From Apostichopus japonicus (taxonomy: Eukaryota > Echinodermata > Holothuroidea > Aspidochirotida > Stichopodidae), in contig NC_092576.1 in assembly GCF_037975245.1 (NCBI RefSeq), positions 7,022,501 through 7,084,500 of the forward strand: a stretch of DNA of 62,000 nt. Reading direction: 5' to 3'. The notes under the pieces are model-generated. The model was not told the DNA's origin and did no database searches. It saw only the letters and a list, made by a program, of their open reading frames with translations. Position numbers and translations under genes: made by a program. Below, one piece after another: positions 38,783-51,110 of this stretch (within the stretch, counting starts at the first letter, position 1; every line of letters begins with the position of its first letter).

Positions 38783-39687
38783 AAAACAACACAGTACACA
38801 AAGTTAAGGGATACGCGACGTTACCTTACAACACCGTATGTCAAACTCCTTCCCATATCAGTGGTATAACCCCCCCCCCAACCAAGTAAAAAAAATCCTT
38901 ACCCCCTATTTGCCCATCTTGCCAAGGCTGTTGTCACTGCATATGTGAGGGGGGGGGGGTATAATATGAAACGTTAGGATGATATAAATCCGCATCTCCG
39001 TTGAGGCATCAAATACATAATAAATCAGCTTTATCGTCAACTGGAAACGATAGTCTACAGCATGACATCATGATTGCACAAAGCATCAAAACGACCAGTG
39101 TCGTTGCGCAATAGAATGGTCCGTTTGGTTCATGGCTTAATAAATCCGGATTTTCTCGTAAAAAATCGGCGATAGACTAAAAAGAGAATCTCATATGCCT
39201 ATCTTTACTATTCGCTGAATTTATTCCTTCAAATTCCACTCTAAACCTCATAAAATGTGTGCCTGAAAGATCCTCCAAGGAATGTATAATGCAGGTACGT
39301 CTTGGTCGGTAGCAAAGACTCAATTTTGATGCATGTAAGGGTGTTATCATATTTCATAAAACTTTTTATACCATTGTGTAATTGTGTTCAATTTGGTACT
39401 GTCAGAAAGACCATTTTCTAATTCACGATATTTTCAAATCTTATACATTTACAATGAAGTATGTGCCCGTGACGTCAATTTTTGGAATGATAGTTTACTC
39501 AAATTTGGAAGTGTTCTGAGTGGTCCTTTTGATGCTTTTGTCAATTTAGCTCCATAAAAGCCCTTTTATTAATTTTAAACGGAATAAAATGGTAAATGAC
39601 AAACATATATAGTAACTGGGACGTTCTTCTACATCACTGACCAGATCCGATGTCAAAATTCGGTATTTCATGGTAAATATGGCACTA

Positions 39688-39720
39688 ACCCTAACCCTAG
39701 GGTTAACCCTAGGGTTAAAC
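39688..39720. repeat. Head-to-head interstitial telomere-like motif
   Basis: CTAACCCTAACCCTAGGGTT followed by AACCCTAGGGTTA: CCCTAA units meeting inverted GGGTTA units within about 33 bp. Far too short to be a telomere. Confidence 0.75.
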
Positions 39721-40904
39721 AAAAATGTGACAGAAATTATGAACAAACTGATAAATCGACGGGTTTTTTTTAGGGGCGGTTCCTTAATGAACAGTTGATA
39801 TTATCTGAATATTTGGTCCGCCAATTATCTAAATGAAGAAAATTATAAGGAATTTTGCTATTTTTTAGCGACAGGAGTAGCGCTATCGCGCAATGGTCAA
39901 AGTTACAACTTTAGAGGGCGTCCCTGTTGGTCCCTTTGGTGATTTTTCCTAGAATTCTCGCTAGGCTCGTCCACGGTATAAAAGTAGACAATTAAAGACA
40001 TGATCCGAGTCATGAACAAGGCTTAAAAGATAACAAAATCTAATTGGGGAACTTAAAATGTTTCTTATTATTAATATGGACTTAACTACGTATCGCTGGT
40101 TGTAAAAAATAAGGAAGGCCGACTTTGCGTAGTAATTATTTGAAATTAAATGCCCAGTCGCTTTATGCAAATTACTTGGTCCTTTAGGTGATGAGTATAT
40201 CGTACGTTTTCGCTAGACGCCGTAATTGGTCAATTTAACTAACATGAAAACTTTTAAACAGATTGATACCATTCCGCTCGTATATAGGCACACAATGTAA
40301 AAAAAATCGTGAAGGTGTGTCTAGATTTGGATTATTGTTTACAGAGGGACTGGATTTTTGTCAGTTAAGATTATTTCTTGGACTCATCAAGCTACCCAAA
40401 AAATCTCATCAAAAACATTTCAAATGGGCAGAGTATCTAGTATGACCTCATTTTCATATCTGCATATGTAAAGTACTATATTCAGTGGTGGAGCTATTGA
40501 AGGGGGTAATTAACTCTGCCCACCCTTTCCCCAACCAAATCTGATACTTACCCCAACTATATAATCATATAGGCTAATCATTTGCATTAGAAAAAAATCA
40601 ACACAAATCATTTATATGAAAAGGCCTTTTGACAAGTAAAAACTCATCGAAGAGGAACAACCAACCCCTCCCCAGGGACGTAGCCAAGGCATTATAATTT
40701 GGGTGGGGGTGTAGTGGCTGAAAATCCAACTGGATGGGTTTTGAAGCCAGAAAATTCCGACTGCCTTGTACCCCCCCCCCACCCCTCCGCGCTACTCGTC
40801 AACGATGCGGTCAGTGTCAGTCAGACACCCCATCTTTCGCGACTGCACTTTTGTTCCGAACATTTTCGATATATATGTACCCACTGGCACTCATTTCACA
40901 AATT

Positions 40905-41258
40905 TATTAGCCCCCCCCCCACGCCCCACCAACCAAAAATTCGGGCAATATGCTGATAATTTTTCGGGCACCTACTGAAAGAAAAATCATTTGCAATGTA
41001 TTTGCAATGGTTAAACTTATATTATTATTATAATTAATATTGTAACGACTTCCCCAATAATTCTAACCAATATACAACACGGAAAATCATTGTATGTTAT
41101 TGGCATGCGATGTAATAACCGATGTATGCCTATATGATATGCACATTAACATGTTTAACGCGCGCGAAAAAATTTGTTTATATTTATCGAACAAGTCGTT
41201 ACAGCTCCCCCTCACCCCTCCCCCCCCCCCCAAATCAATTTGGGCTCCTACGCCTATG
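40905..41258. mobile_element. hAT-like MITE, truncated and inverted copy
   Basis: Reverse complement of the family at 60825-61216: it ends TTTGGGCTCCTACGCCTATG at 41258. It shares GTAACGACTT, CATATCATATAGGC, ATCGGTTATT, ATATAAGTTTAACCATTG and AGGTGCCCGAAAAATT with that copy in the same order. The far end near 40905-40920 stops in a C-run and lacks the terminal repeat. Confidence 0.75.
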
Positions 41259-41989
41259 ACGGTAGTTCTATTAGGCATTTTCAGAGTATTAAAAATCATA
41301 CGCAGTTTTGTATGGTGGAGTATAAGGATGGCGAGATACAATTTGTGGCAAGGAAAGCGTGGTTAATTTGACTGATTAAAGGTCAATTTTGACCTAGATT
41401 TTTCAATTTTTAGGTCATTCACAATCACAGGAATATATGAAAAGGCCTAGATAAACTAAAGTGCGACAGTCGGAAATTCCGATTTTCCAACTATCGTCAG
41501 TTGGACAAAGTTTTTTTTGCGGGGGGTGTTAGACACCCCCACCCCCCTCTAGCGAAGTCCATGCCTCCCCCATATCATAATTATATATTTGCCCTGAAAA
41601 TATACCTTGCCGTAGTTGGGGCACCACCCCTATCTTGTTCTGGGTGAGAGTTAAGTGTTGCATATGTACCACAGTACATGTTGGTATTGATGCAAAGCAT
41701 CTATTGGTGGGATGTAATTTGATACAGCAGAGAGGATCCAGGGGGGGGGGTTAAACCTCCTTTGAGTTTTCTGAATTTTAAAAAAAACACCTTCATTTGT
41801 ACGCAGTGCCCTCCTACTTCACAGTATCCACACAGAGCCCGTATAGATCTACTCAGGTTCGAGTTGAAGATTGTAATTTGAGTAATTTTACCCTGGGACA
41901 CACCCTCCACTTAGACCTTTCCCCTACCATTCCAGTCATTTCAATTTAGCTGAGAGTGAACACGAAAACTCCACTTAAAAGTGTTTCAA

Positions 41990-42208
41990 GGAATCGGTGG
42001 GGCCAGAGATCCTTTTCCTGTGCAGCCTCAAAATTGTGGAATTACTTACCTCAATCAGTAAGACTTGTCAACAGCCTTGGAACCTTCAAGATATATCTAA
42101 AAACTTACCTGTTCCAAATTCCATATATGTAATCTTTTTTTCTGCAAAGCACCATGAGCTACTTCGGGCGGATACCGGCGCTATACAAAGTGTCCATTAT
42201 TATTATTA
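41990..42208 (+). pseudogene. LINE 3' end (CR1/L2 group) with (ATT)n tail
   Basis: The frame starting about 41994 reads RWGQRSFSCAASKLWNYLPQ, then SVRLVNSLGTFKIYLKTYLF, the standard last segment of CR1/L2-type reverse transcriptases (A-x-K-L-W-N-x-L-P, F-K-x-x-L-K-T-x-L-F). After a stop comes GAGCTACTTCGGGCGGATAC and GGCGCTATACAAAGTGTCC, the familiar 3' UTR of these LINEs, and then ATTATTATTA. Severely 5'-truncated; nothing upstream belongs to it. Confidence 0.8.
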
Positions 42209-42430
42209 AATATCTTAGGGTTCTGTTGCCCAGTGTCCTTGCAATTATGACTGTCAGGGTCTCTGCAGAGGCACCGATGCTCCCATTTTGGCTGCTATTG
42301 GGTTGCCATTTTGTAAAATTTCCTAGCGCTCCACGCCAACCGATGGTGGCGCTTCGCTTTATAGTTACTACTGTAAATTTAATTTTTCTGAGTGTACATG
42401 CACAGAAACCAGCAACAAATGGTGTGGTCC
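42209..42430. repeat. Dispersed repeat with GCGCCACC/TTGGCGCG block
   Basis: CGCTCCACGCCAACCGATGG at 42327-42346, shared with 43036-43062 and, inverted, 18967-19003. Possibly a SINE or MITE; boundaries not resolved. Confidence 0.5.
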
Positions 42431-43081
42431 TGCTTTGATGTGCAACTGTCTGCAACATCATAACCTATTGTTTTCTACTGCCCACTCCTGCAAAGATGCT
42501 AGACTACGTTTAGCAAGTAACACCGGTTTTTTTTACCCCCTCCCCCCACACACACACAAAGTCGTAAAGCCCTTTAGGGCCCACCCAGACACACCTACAC
42601 TCAGTTGGAAAAAATCTATTCAGTTGGTAGTTTGGAGTTTCTTCACCTCTAATCATCTGATCCTAGCTACGTCCCTGATTGGTTGTCCACAGATAATTGT
42701 TCAATATTATGGGTAGGTTTTGAAGTAAATCTAACGAGAAATGTGAATTTTAATATTCTGAACATATAATGGACTTAAAACCTTGAAAAGTGGAAATGAT
42801 GGGTATTGTAGGCCGCGACGTAGAATAACCTATAAAAGCAATGATCCACGGGAGATTAGATGAGGTCAAACATGATGAAGGACGGGTGACAATCTTCAGA
42901 AAGGTTATGGATGAAAACAAATATTGAGAAATACTTGGTTCTCAGGCCAAAGTGTACATCGGGTTGGTCATTCTCATGCTCTGGAAGTGCCATTTCTGGT
43001 GATCTGGGGTGTATCAAAACCCAAAAATTTCCTGTACGCTCCGCGCCAACCGAAGGTGGCGCTCCGCTTAGATAATAATTT

Positions 43082-44158
43082 GTGCCGGGACAACTACCCC
43101 TGGACATACACCCCAAGGCCAAAAAACCCAGAGGATAAGTACCCCGGGACAAGTACCCCCTTGACAATTACCATCGAGGACTTTTACCCCCATGCCCCGG
43201 CAATAACCTCTGGGAAAACTCAACATGCACAAATACACCGGCACAGATACCTCACCCAGGTTACTACCCCAACTATACCAGAATGTGCCCAAGTAACCCC
43301 CCTCTAGCCTGTGAACAAAGCGCACCTTCAGCTGGTGAACCCTGTAGTACGAAAGCCCATTAAGGCCATGAAAGCAAATTTTCTTAATCTGATATATCAG
43401 GTTATTTTTCTGATGTACTGTAACCAAATTTAATAGTGCAGTATAAAGCCCTATAAAAAAAACTAACATAACATAACATCAAGTAAAATTACTCAGAAGA
43501 AAACTTAAAAATTGTAAGTCGCAATAAGCCAGAAATGTTCGGATATTAATTATACAGAATAGTGTCACTCTAAAAAATAGTAAATTAATAGTAACTACCA
43601 TCAGTGACTAATGCCCAACCCCCCCCCCTCATGCTTCTTCAACTGCCATCCCAACCTATCTTGCCCCGGGCCTCGGTCCATTGACAAACACTATCGAGGA
43701 GTTTTGGGGGCTTGTATATGAAAAGGTCGAATCTTTTTAAAAAGTCAGGAAGTTAAGTGCCAGGGAACACGACGACCCTAGTGGTGCCTGTTTAACCGGC
43801 ACCCTGACCCAATTGTAAATATCCTCTCGCAGTTGCCCGAGGGACCAGGGTATATCTTTAGGCCCCCGGGAAACTAATCTCGAAAAAATACCTGCATATC
43901 TGTCGCTGCATCCGTCCCCTATAGTTAACGGCATGTGTCCAGAGGGATACTCGTCCTGCGGTATTTATCCGGGGGGTAATTGTCTAGGGGGTATTCGTCC
44001 GATGAGGTAGTTGTCCAGGTGTGTAGTTTTTCGGGGGGTTTTTGTCCTCGGGGGTAATTGTCTGGTGGGTATCTGTCGGGGTGGTAGTTATCCTGGGGGA
44101 ATTCTCCGGGGCGTAAATGTCCGGTGGGTAATTGTCCAGGGGGTATTTGTCCGGTCAC
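43082..44158. mobile_element. Second fold-back (TU-like) element, interrupted
   Basis: Left arm 43082-43300 with GGACAAGTACCCC-type units. An inner arm at 43350-43410 has GAAAGCCCATTAAGGCC and CTGATATATCAGG, as at 37937. The right arm 43936-44158 has inverted GGGGGTAATTGTC units and ends TTTGTCCGGTCAC, close to the right end of the first element (TTTTCCGGTCAC). About 0.5 kb of unrelated sequence (43430-43930) sits between centre and right arm, so this copy seems to have been broken by an insertion or rearrangement. Confidence 0.6.
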
Positions 44159-44164
44159 GCTGGA

Positions 44165-45235
44165 ACCTAGTGAGGGTACTACAATGAGAAGCATGGGAGC
44201 CCATATAGTTCCTCAAACTTATATTGGGCATGCAAAATTTTGTCTCTGATGTGCATATGAAGCCAGTTTTTTTTCTCTAAGTACTAAATTAATTAACATT
44301 TTATTTGACGAGCTAGAGATATGACCATTACTTGATAACTACACATGGTAATCAATATCTGGCTTCATGCATTAATGGCAAATTTTTCAACAGAGGTTCT
44401 CTGAAAATTTGAACTGAATAGCTTTAACTGTTGCTCAGTTATGGAAATTCTGCTATAAATACAACAACATAGTTAAAGCTGAGGAAAAACAAAGAAATAC
44501 TTAAGCAGCACTGTGAAATTATATGTGCAGAACAAAATGACTCCAACATAAGACTTAAGACCTTATGTCTTTCTTCTTTTCTATTTATTTCAATAATTTA
44601 CAATTCAAATTCATTAATCTGTACAAATTTAAATTCATAAAAACTATTAGAATTAAATTAAATGCATCATTATTGAAATAATTAGTAAACAAAAAACAAC
44701 ACAGAACCCTGAGCACAGACACCCTGAGAAGTACATAGAAATACACATTAAGATCCACATACATAATAAAACAAACAATCATTGCTCTAAATCAAACAAC
44801 CCCCTTCGGCCTACAATTGGCACATAACATAACAAAAATTACCCTAATTAAAAGGTTCATTATCCAATTAAAGACAAAAAAACACAAATCTCTATGACTT
44901 GGAGTGTAATGTAGTTGGAAGTTTCTACCGCACATGACAGTATGGATACAGCTTACATGCCTGTATGTATACTATACTGTCATGTGCGTTAAAGCAAATT
45001 AACAAGCAAAGAGGCAGTGAGGTAGCAGTAGGTTAATACAGCTCAACTCATTGACAAATTATTGACAAAGTTATGATGGCTGACAGTGGCTACACATCTC
45101 AGTAAAGTATATTCCCTTCCTGTCTTCTCTCGCTTTAATTTTGTCCTACGTGGGTTTAACTATTAATCAACTATTCAGTAAGAGGGTACTGTAGGTAAAC
45201 CCACAAAGGACAAAGAGAGAGACAAGTAATACACA
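44165..45235. other. No gene recognised
   Basis: AT-rich; the only notable structure is the hairpin at 44929-44988. Confidence 0.55.
44929..44988. repeat. Sixty-base hairpin
   Basis: CGCACATGACAGTAT pairs perfectly with ATACTGTCATGTGCG. A second short stem (ATACAG with CTGTAT) lies around the loop CTTACATGC. Size and form are like a short microRNA precursor or a minimal palindromic element. Confidence 0.7.
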
Positions 45236-45265
45236 TCACTGGGATCTGCAAATTAAGAAGAAAAA

Positions 45266-45670
45266 GGAAAAAGAAAGAAATAAAAAATCTAAACTACTGG
45301 TAGGGAGATGATCTCCACGGCAACAAGACGGTGTATTTACAAGCCGTGTTAGTTTTAGCTTTGTACATGCAGGGGACAGGGGGAAGCTTTTGTATTTACA
45401 GCAAAGCAATGTAAAGAGAAAACAGTACAATGGAAGGTACAATGACAAGACAAACACTTTAATTAAAATAGAAAAAAAAAGAAATAAAAAATCTAAACTA
45501 CTGGTAGGGAGGTGATCTCCACGGCAACAAGACGGTGTATTTACAAGCCGTGTTAGTTTTAGCTTTGTACATGCAGGGGACAGGGGGAAGCTTTTGTATT
45601 TACAGCAAAGCAATGTAAAGAGAAAACAGTACAATGGAAGGTACAATGACAAGACAAACACTTCAATTAA
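45266..45670. repeat. ~205-bp tandem duplication
   Basis: Two almost identical units (about 45266-45473 and 45474-45670) containing CTAAACTACTGGTAGGGAG and ACAAGACGGTGTATTTACAA. The minus-strand frame repeated in both is a by-product. Confidence 0.95.
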
Positions 45671-45737
45671 AACTTCAATTAAAAGAAGCTATTGTATTTA
45701 CAGCAACAAGTCAAATGAGAAAAAAGGTTCAAGACCA

Positions 45738-45930
45738 TGAGAAGACAAGGACTAGACAATACCAGGACAAAGACTAGACAATACCAGGACAAGGACTAAA
45801 CAATACCAGGACAAAGACTAGACAATACCAGGAAAAAGACTAAACAATACCAGGACAAGGACTAGACAATACCAGGACAAAGACTAGACAATACCAGGAC
45901 AAGGACTAGACAATACCAGGATTGAACGAT
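45738..45930. repeat. ~22-bp minisatellite
   Basis: About eight or nine copies of ACAAGGACTAGACAATACCAG with G/A variants. The inverse sequence (CCAGTCCTTGTCTTGTCCTGG) occurs once at 46025-46045, so the array can fold back. Units have no spacers, so this is not a CRISPR array. Confidence 0.95.
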
Positions 45931-46079
45931 AACAGGACGATACCAGTTTGCACAGACAATACCAGCAGACAAGACAAGACAAGCACTGGAAAATACCAGA
46001 ACAAGACCTTTGTGTTGATATTGTCCAGTCCTTGTCTTGTCCTGGTATTATCTATGCAAACTGGTATCGTCTAGTCTGG

Positions 46080-47555
46080 ACAACAATACAAACACATATA
46101 TTGCACATTCTTTAGTACTGGCACAATAGACATCCTATTTGAAAGTAGCCATTGACATTTGAAAAACATTTTGAATAAAATTTTGTACAAACTGACAATT
46201 GTAATGTAAATGTAAAGTAAATAAATCACTTAACAATGCACCATAAATCCAGTTTAAAAAGAAGAAGGTATCGTGAACAATAGCCCATGAAGATCAGTCA
46301 AGAGCTAATATAGGCTGTGCAGCACTATAAGAGAAATCAACATGGCCTAACAGTGGTTCACAGCAGCTTAGGAACTACTGACGGGTGGGGGGCCGCTGGC
46401 CCCCTCACAACAGAAACGCACATAAGCGGTGCGGTGGGAGGTGTGCACTATACATGACCTAAACTGAAAGCATCCAGAGATTCAGAACAGTTCGGGCATC
46501 CAGATGGCAGATGAACACCTCTCGGTCAAGGATTGGGTGATCAGTGCCTATAAAATACACCACCCACTCCCCATTAGTGACGGAGGCTAGACTAATAAGA
46601 TATAAAATGTACAGCTGATATATGTGACAGTAGTCACAATGGACATGAAAGTTTCTGGAACTGTACAAAAGATTGATGACAATGGCCCAATGGGCACTAT
46701 GGTCCATTGATGAAAGTACTCAAATGTGTTGTATATGTCATCACCCAATATTATCATCATACCAACTTTAGTTGATACAATATGACACTGTCTCTACTGA
46801 ATATTTAGGATCACACATGGCCAGGTACCATTCAGTAATTCTTATACTAAAGTAAATGATAATACAAGAGCCCAATGGCATTATCAAAATTTGGTCCAGA
46901 AAACTGTTGGTTCACTAGATTTGGACCAAGAAAAAGTAAAAAAAGTCATAAAATCGTACAAAGTATTTTAATAAAATAACTTTTAACTTAATAAAATAAC
47001 TTAATCAAATTTAATCAAATAAGACTTTTCAGGTATGTGAGGATATGACGTCACACCTAGTCTGATTTCAGCAGTTTCTACACAATCAGATAGAACTTTA
47101 ATCTACACAATCAGATAGAAACTCCTAAGCGGAAAATGAATTGGAATAATTTCTTCACTATTGGGTTCTTTTATTGTCCTCTTTCATATAAGATAAACAT
47201 TGTGACACCTGAACTAATCCTATAAGTATAACTGACAGGAGTTCTGGGATTGCTTTGAATAGCTAACTCAAACCATTGCATAAATTCTACTCGAAGGGCC
47301 ACTTATTGTAGATTGTTAAAACCAACGGCTACCAGTCTAGGTTGCATTTCGTTACTGTTACTCTATTTACAAATGACCTGTAATTGATCATGTTGGGTTA
47401 TTTTTATACTCAAATATGATCTCAATGATATTGTCATATTTACTTTTTATATTTAATTGGTACAAAGTATCAAAACCCTCAATAAAGACCAAAGGACGAC
47501 TGGTACCTAAAAATGGACAACCGGGACCTGTGATCCCTATTACCTATTTGCACTT
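46080..47555. other. No gene recognised
   Basis: AT-rich. Only short frames; a 22-bp phrase (CTACACAATCAGATAGAA) occurs twice near 47077-47120. Confidence 0.5.
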
Positions 47556-47562
47556 ATAAAGA

Positions 47563-47890
47563 ACACATATTTCTATCGGGTCCTCTGGGACCAAGTATCT
47601 CCTGTACGGAAGCAGATATGGACCTGAGAGTTGTAGACTTGGGATCCTGGGCATCGATATTCCCATGTGATGTCATTTTGACGAAATCCATTTTTTGGGC
47701 AATTTTGGCAAAAACTGCAAGGGGTACCCCTTATGGTTTTTTTGGGTGAAAATAATTGTTGTCGCTAAGACGGGCAAGGTGTATCTTTTCTAGTTGTTAT
47801 TGATACGCTGATTACGAATCTGAAGTTTATTTTGGGATTGGGTGTTGTGTGGGGGGCGTAGGGGCCAAAAACCTAGGGAGGGGGGCACAG
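47563..47890. repeat. ~330-bp direct repeat, copy 1
   Basis: Includes TTTCTATCGGGTCCTCTGGG, GAAGCAGATATGGA, CATTTTGACGAAATCC, AATTTTGGCAAAAACTGCAA and TTTTTTTGGGTGAAAATA. Matches 48625-48955 throughout with scattered differences. Confidence 0.9.
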
Positions 47891-48624
47891 GCCCAAGTGG
47901 GTGTCCCCAAAAACAAACAAGGTAAGGGGCTATGCAGAGAGGAGTTGCATATTAGGGTTAGGGGAAACCATGCCTACAGTTTCAAGACATAGTTGACGCT
48001 TCACAAGCGCCCTGCAAGAGCTAGGCCCCTTCATAGGGGACAAATCATGTGGACATGTGGTAAAAAGCTGACATTTAGGAGACAAGTAGCCTCGGACTTG
48101 AAATTGGCAGTGCACCCACCTACGTGTGTCTACTACTCACTACTGATAACTTGGCCTGATTTAAGTTCAAGTAAAAAAACTAATCAAATGTTGACGTAGG
48201 CGTCCTTGTATAGGGTACAGTAGCTACTACCGGTGAAAAACGACTATTTTTGAGGGGGCCTCCAAAACATATAGACTATACCCCCTCCCAATAATTAATG
48301 CTACCGTATGAGTTGTCTACACATCCCGACCACTCTCGTCTCCCACATAACAAAAAATTAGCCCTTTCACATACCCTCAGTGGAAAGGACGGGGTACCAA
48401 AAAGAGGTACTTTTTAAAACTTTTCAAGACAAAAACACCTATTTTTGGCACAGATAGAAATCATATAGACAAAAGGCCTTTTCCGGTCAGATAATTACAC
48501 GAAATTGGTGTATGACAATGACGAGGGTTTCTCCTACTCCACATCAAAATTTGATATCGATGGGTACTTCAGAGAGGACAGGAGGGGGGTTGACAAGAGG
48601 GAGTTTTCCAACTTTTGCACGTAT

Positions 48625-48955
48625 GAAGAGCACATATTTCTATCGGGTCCTCTGGGACCACGTATCACCTGAACGGAAGCAGATATGGATCTCAGAGTTG
48701 CAGATTTGGGATCCTGGGCATGGATAATCTCATGTGACTTCATTTTGACGAAATCCATTTTTTGGGCAATTTTGGCAAAAACTGCAAGGGGTACCCCCTT
48801 ACGGTTTTTTTGGGTGAAAATATTTTTTGTCGCAAAGACGGGCAATGTGTATCTTTTCTGGTAGTTCTCGACATGCTGATCACGAATCTGAAGTTTATTT
48901 TGGAAATGGGTGTTGTGTGTGGGCTTTAGGGGCAAAAAACCACTGGGAGGGGGCA
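48625..48955. repeat. ~330-bp direct repeat, copy 2
   Basis: Partner of 47563-47890, same orientation, about 1.06 kb away. Probably two units of a dispersed or satellite-like family. Confidence 0.9.
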
Positions 48956-49129
48956 GGGACCCGAAATTTGATGTTTCCAGAACGAACGAATAACATTTCA
49001 TCTGGTGCTACTTGGGGCGCTGAATATGAATCTGAGATTATTTTGGCGGTTCAGAGGCATGGGGAGTGGTGGGGGCATTTAATGCCTTCATGGCGCATGC
49101 TACTGACACTCTGTGCTGGATGATTGGCC

Positions 49130-51110
49130 TTTTTTATTCAAACTTACCCCCTTACCACTCGGAGAAGTGCCACACCTAGGAGTTTCAATCTATTTTGGGA
49201 AGGGGACACCCTAGCGGTGGAACCCCGAAAAGATGGCCGTATTGGGACCACCCTAGTAACTATGGTAACGCTCCAAAGTAGAAAGGTCGGGATTTCCTAA
49301 TACATAGTAACACTAATTATTATGACCTATTCAGAATTTTTTCAAAAAGACTAGTATTGTCATAGAAAGACTACACTAACCACTGCTGTTTTCCCATTAA
49401 CTGCAATCGTTCTAACCTAAAGCCTTGGAGAAGGTCTCCGAAAGCTTTAAAATGTCTTAGATAACAAACGGTATTGTGTTTCAATAAAACTCAACTAAGA
49501 GATGCATGATTTGTTAACTGAATAGAGATTTCAAACATAACAAAAACTCCAGGTTAGTAGCATGCATTGAACAACCATACCAAAGGACTGGCCATCTCAG
49601 AATCATTCTAGTAGACCCTTCTAGTCGAGCACTAGTAATCAGGCCGTCTGCTGAGTTTTGTACGCGTTGGAAGCTATCAATGAGCGATGGTAGCACAGAC
49701 TGCAGAAGAGAATTACAGTTATATATCTAATTTTGAGGTTACAAGTGTCTGGACAAGCAATGCACATGTGTCTTCAGTAATGTTATGATTTATGCGACCA
49801 ATATTCCTAATGGAGAGATAACTGCCTTTGCAAATAGTACTTATATAGATAGTATTTATACTGATTTTGATACAAGTTTGAAATACACCTCTTTTTCCTT
49901 TGGAGTAATTAAAGAGAGAAAGAAAGCAATTCTTCCTTTGCTTGGTTCAATTAGACATAAATGTCTTGTTTATGTACTAGCCAACCATAGTTTAAGATGT
50001 TTATTCCAGTATATTTTACTGTCATTTACTAATACAGGACTCATTGTATGAGTTTCATTAAACTCAGGCTACTGTTGGACACACTTATTTTACAATTTTA
50101 GTAACTACTCCAAAAATCAATTACATGGGTGTGCACATACAAGACACATAACGCAGATTTCTTTACCTTTTCATGGAATCAAAAGTGCATTCCAAATATC
50201 CATGTAGCTCTACGCATACTCAGTGGTCATCTCTCTGTGAACTCTATCTTGGCCCATTTTCATGCTCTCTGTGTTATTGCCATTTGTGGCCTGCATCTGC
50301 AAACTTGGTAAGAGATGTGGAGAAAAGCGTGAGTGTAATGTATACAATTACAATTATATAATTATTGCTACACCTTAATGCTCAGGAGACACATATGCAA
50401 GTATGCAAGGTATCGCTTTAAATATACTCCAGAAAAAGCTGTTTCTACTGATTCCATTTTCTGATATCCTGTCACATCTACTGCCAGCATCATCAACATA
50501 TTTAAGATGAGCGAGCAAGACTTTCAATTTTTCTTTAATAGTATAGATCGACTCTAAGTGCACTGCCACCTTGCACAATGTAAACTATTAAGTAGGGTCT
50601 TGTGAACTGCAAATAGTAGTCAAGACCAGCTCACTAAATACACAGCTTAACAAATTGACATAAGAACAACAGTTTGAATAACAATACTTTGCAAGAAAGT
50701 TACCAATTAATTAATGGCATTTAGTTGTGTCTATGACCACATGGTGTGCCATTTCAATAACTTCAACAGTGACGAAAGACTATAGAGACATTTGGATTAA
50801 AGAAACAGTTTTTTTATGTTTGAAAGGTAATGTGTAAGAAACATATTCTATATATTGTGTGCAATGACACATAGAATGCAAAAAAATTCACAGTTTTAAG
50901 GAACTGACAGTATGGGGCCTAGGTTGGGCAGACTGGTTTCACCAAAACAAGGAAAAGGGAACTGTCTGCAAAGGTTCCTACAAATTAAGATATTAGATTA
51001 TTCTCAATTTCCTTCTTCTTGTCACACTTTAGAGTTTTATTATGCAGACACATGCTTTAGTGTTTAGATACTGTACTTGTTTTGTTGCCAAAGAGTTGGC
51101 AAATAAACTA
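49130..51110. other. No gene recognised
   Basis: AT-rich, only short unrecognised frames (for example 49785-50051, 88 codons, no known domain). Confidence 0.5.

Noticed and set aside
45738-45930. CRISPR-like array
   Set aside because: Units are contiguous with no spacers, and the genome is eukaryotic.
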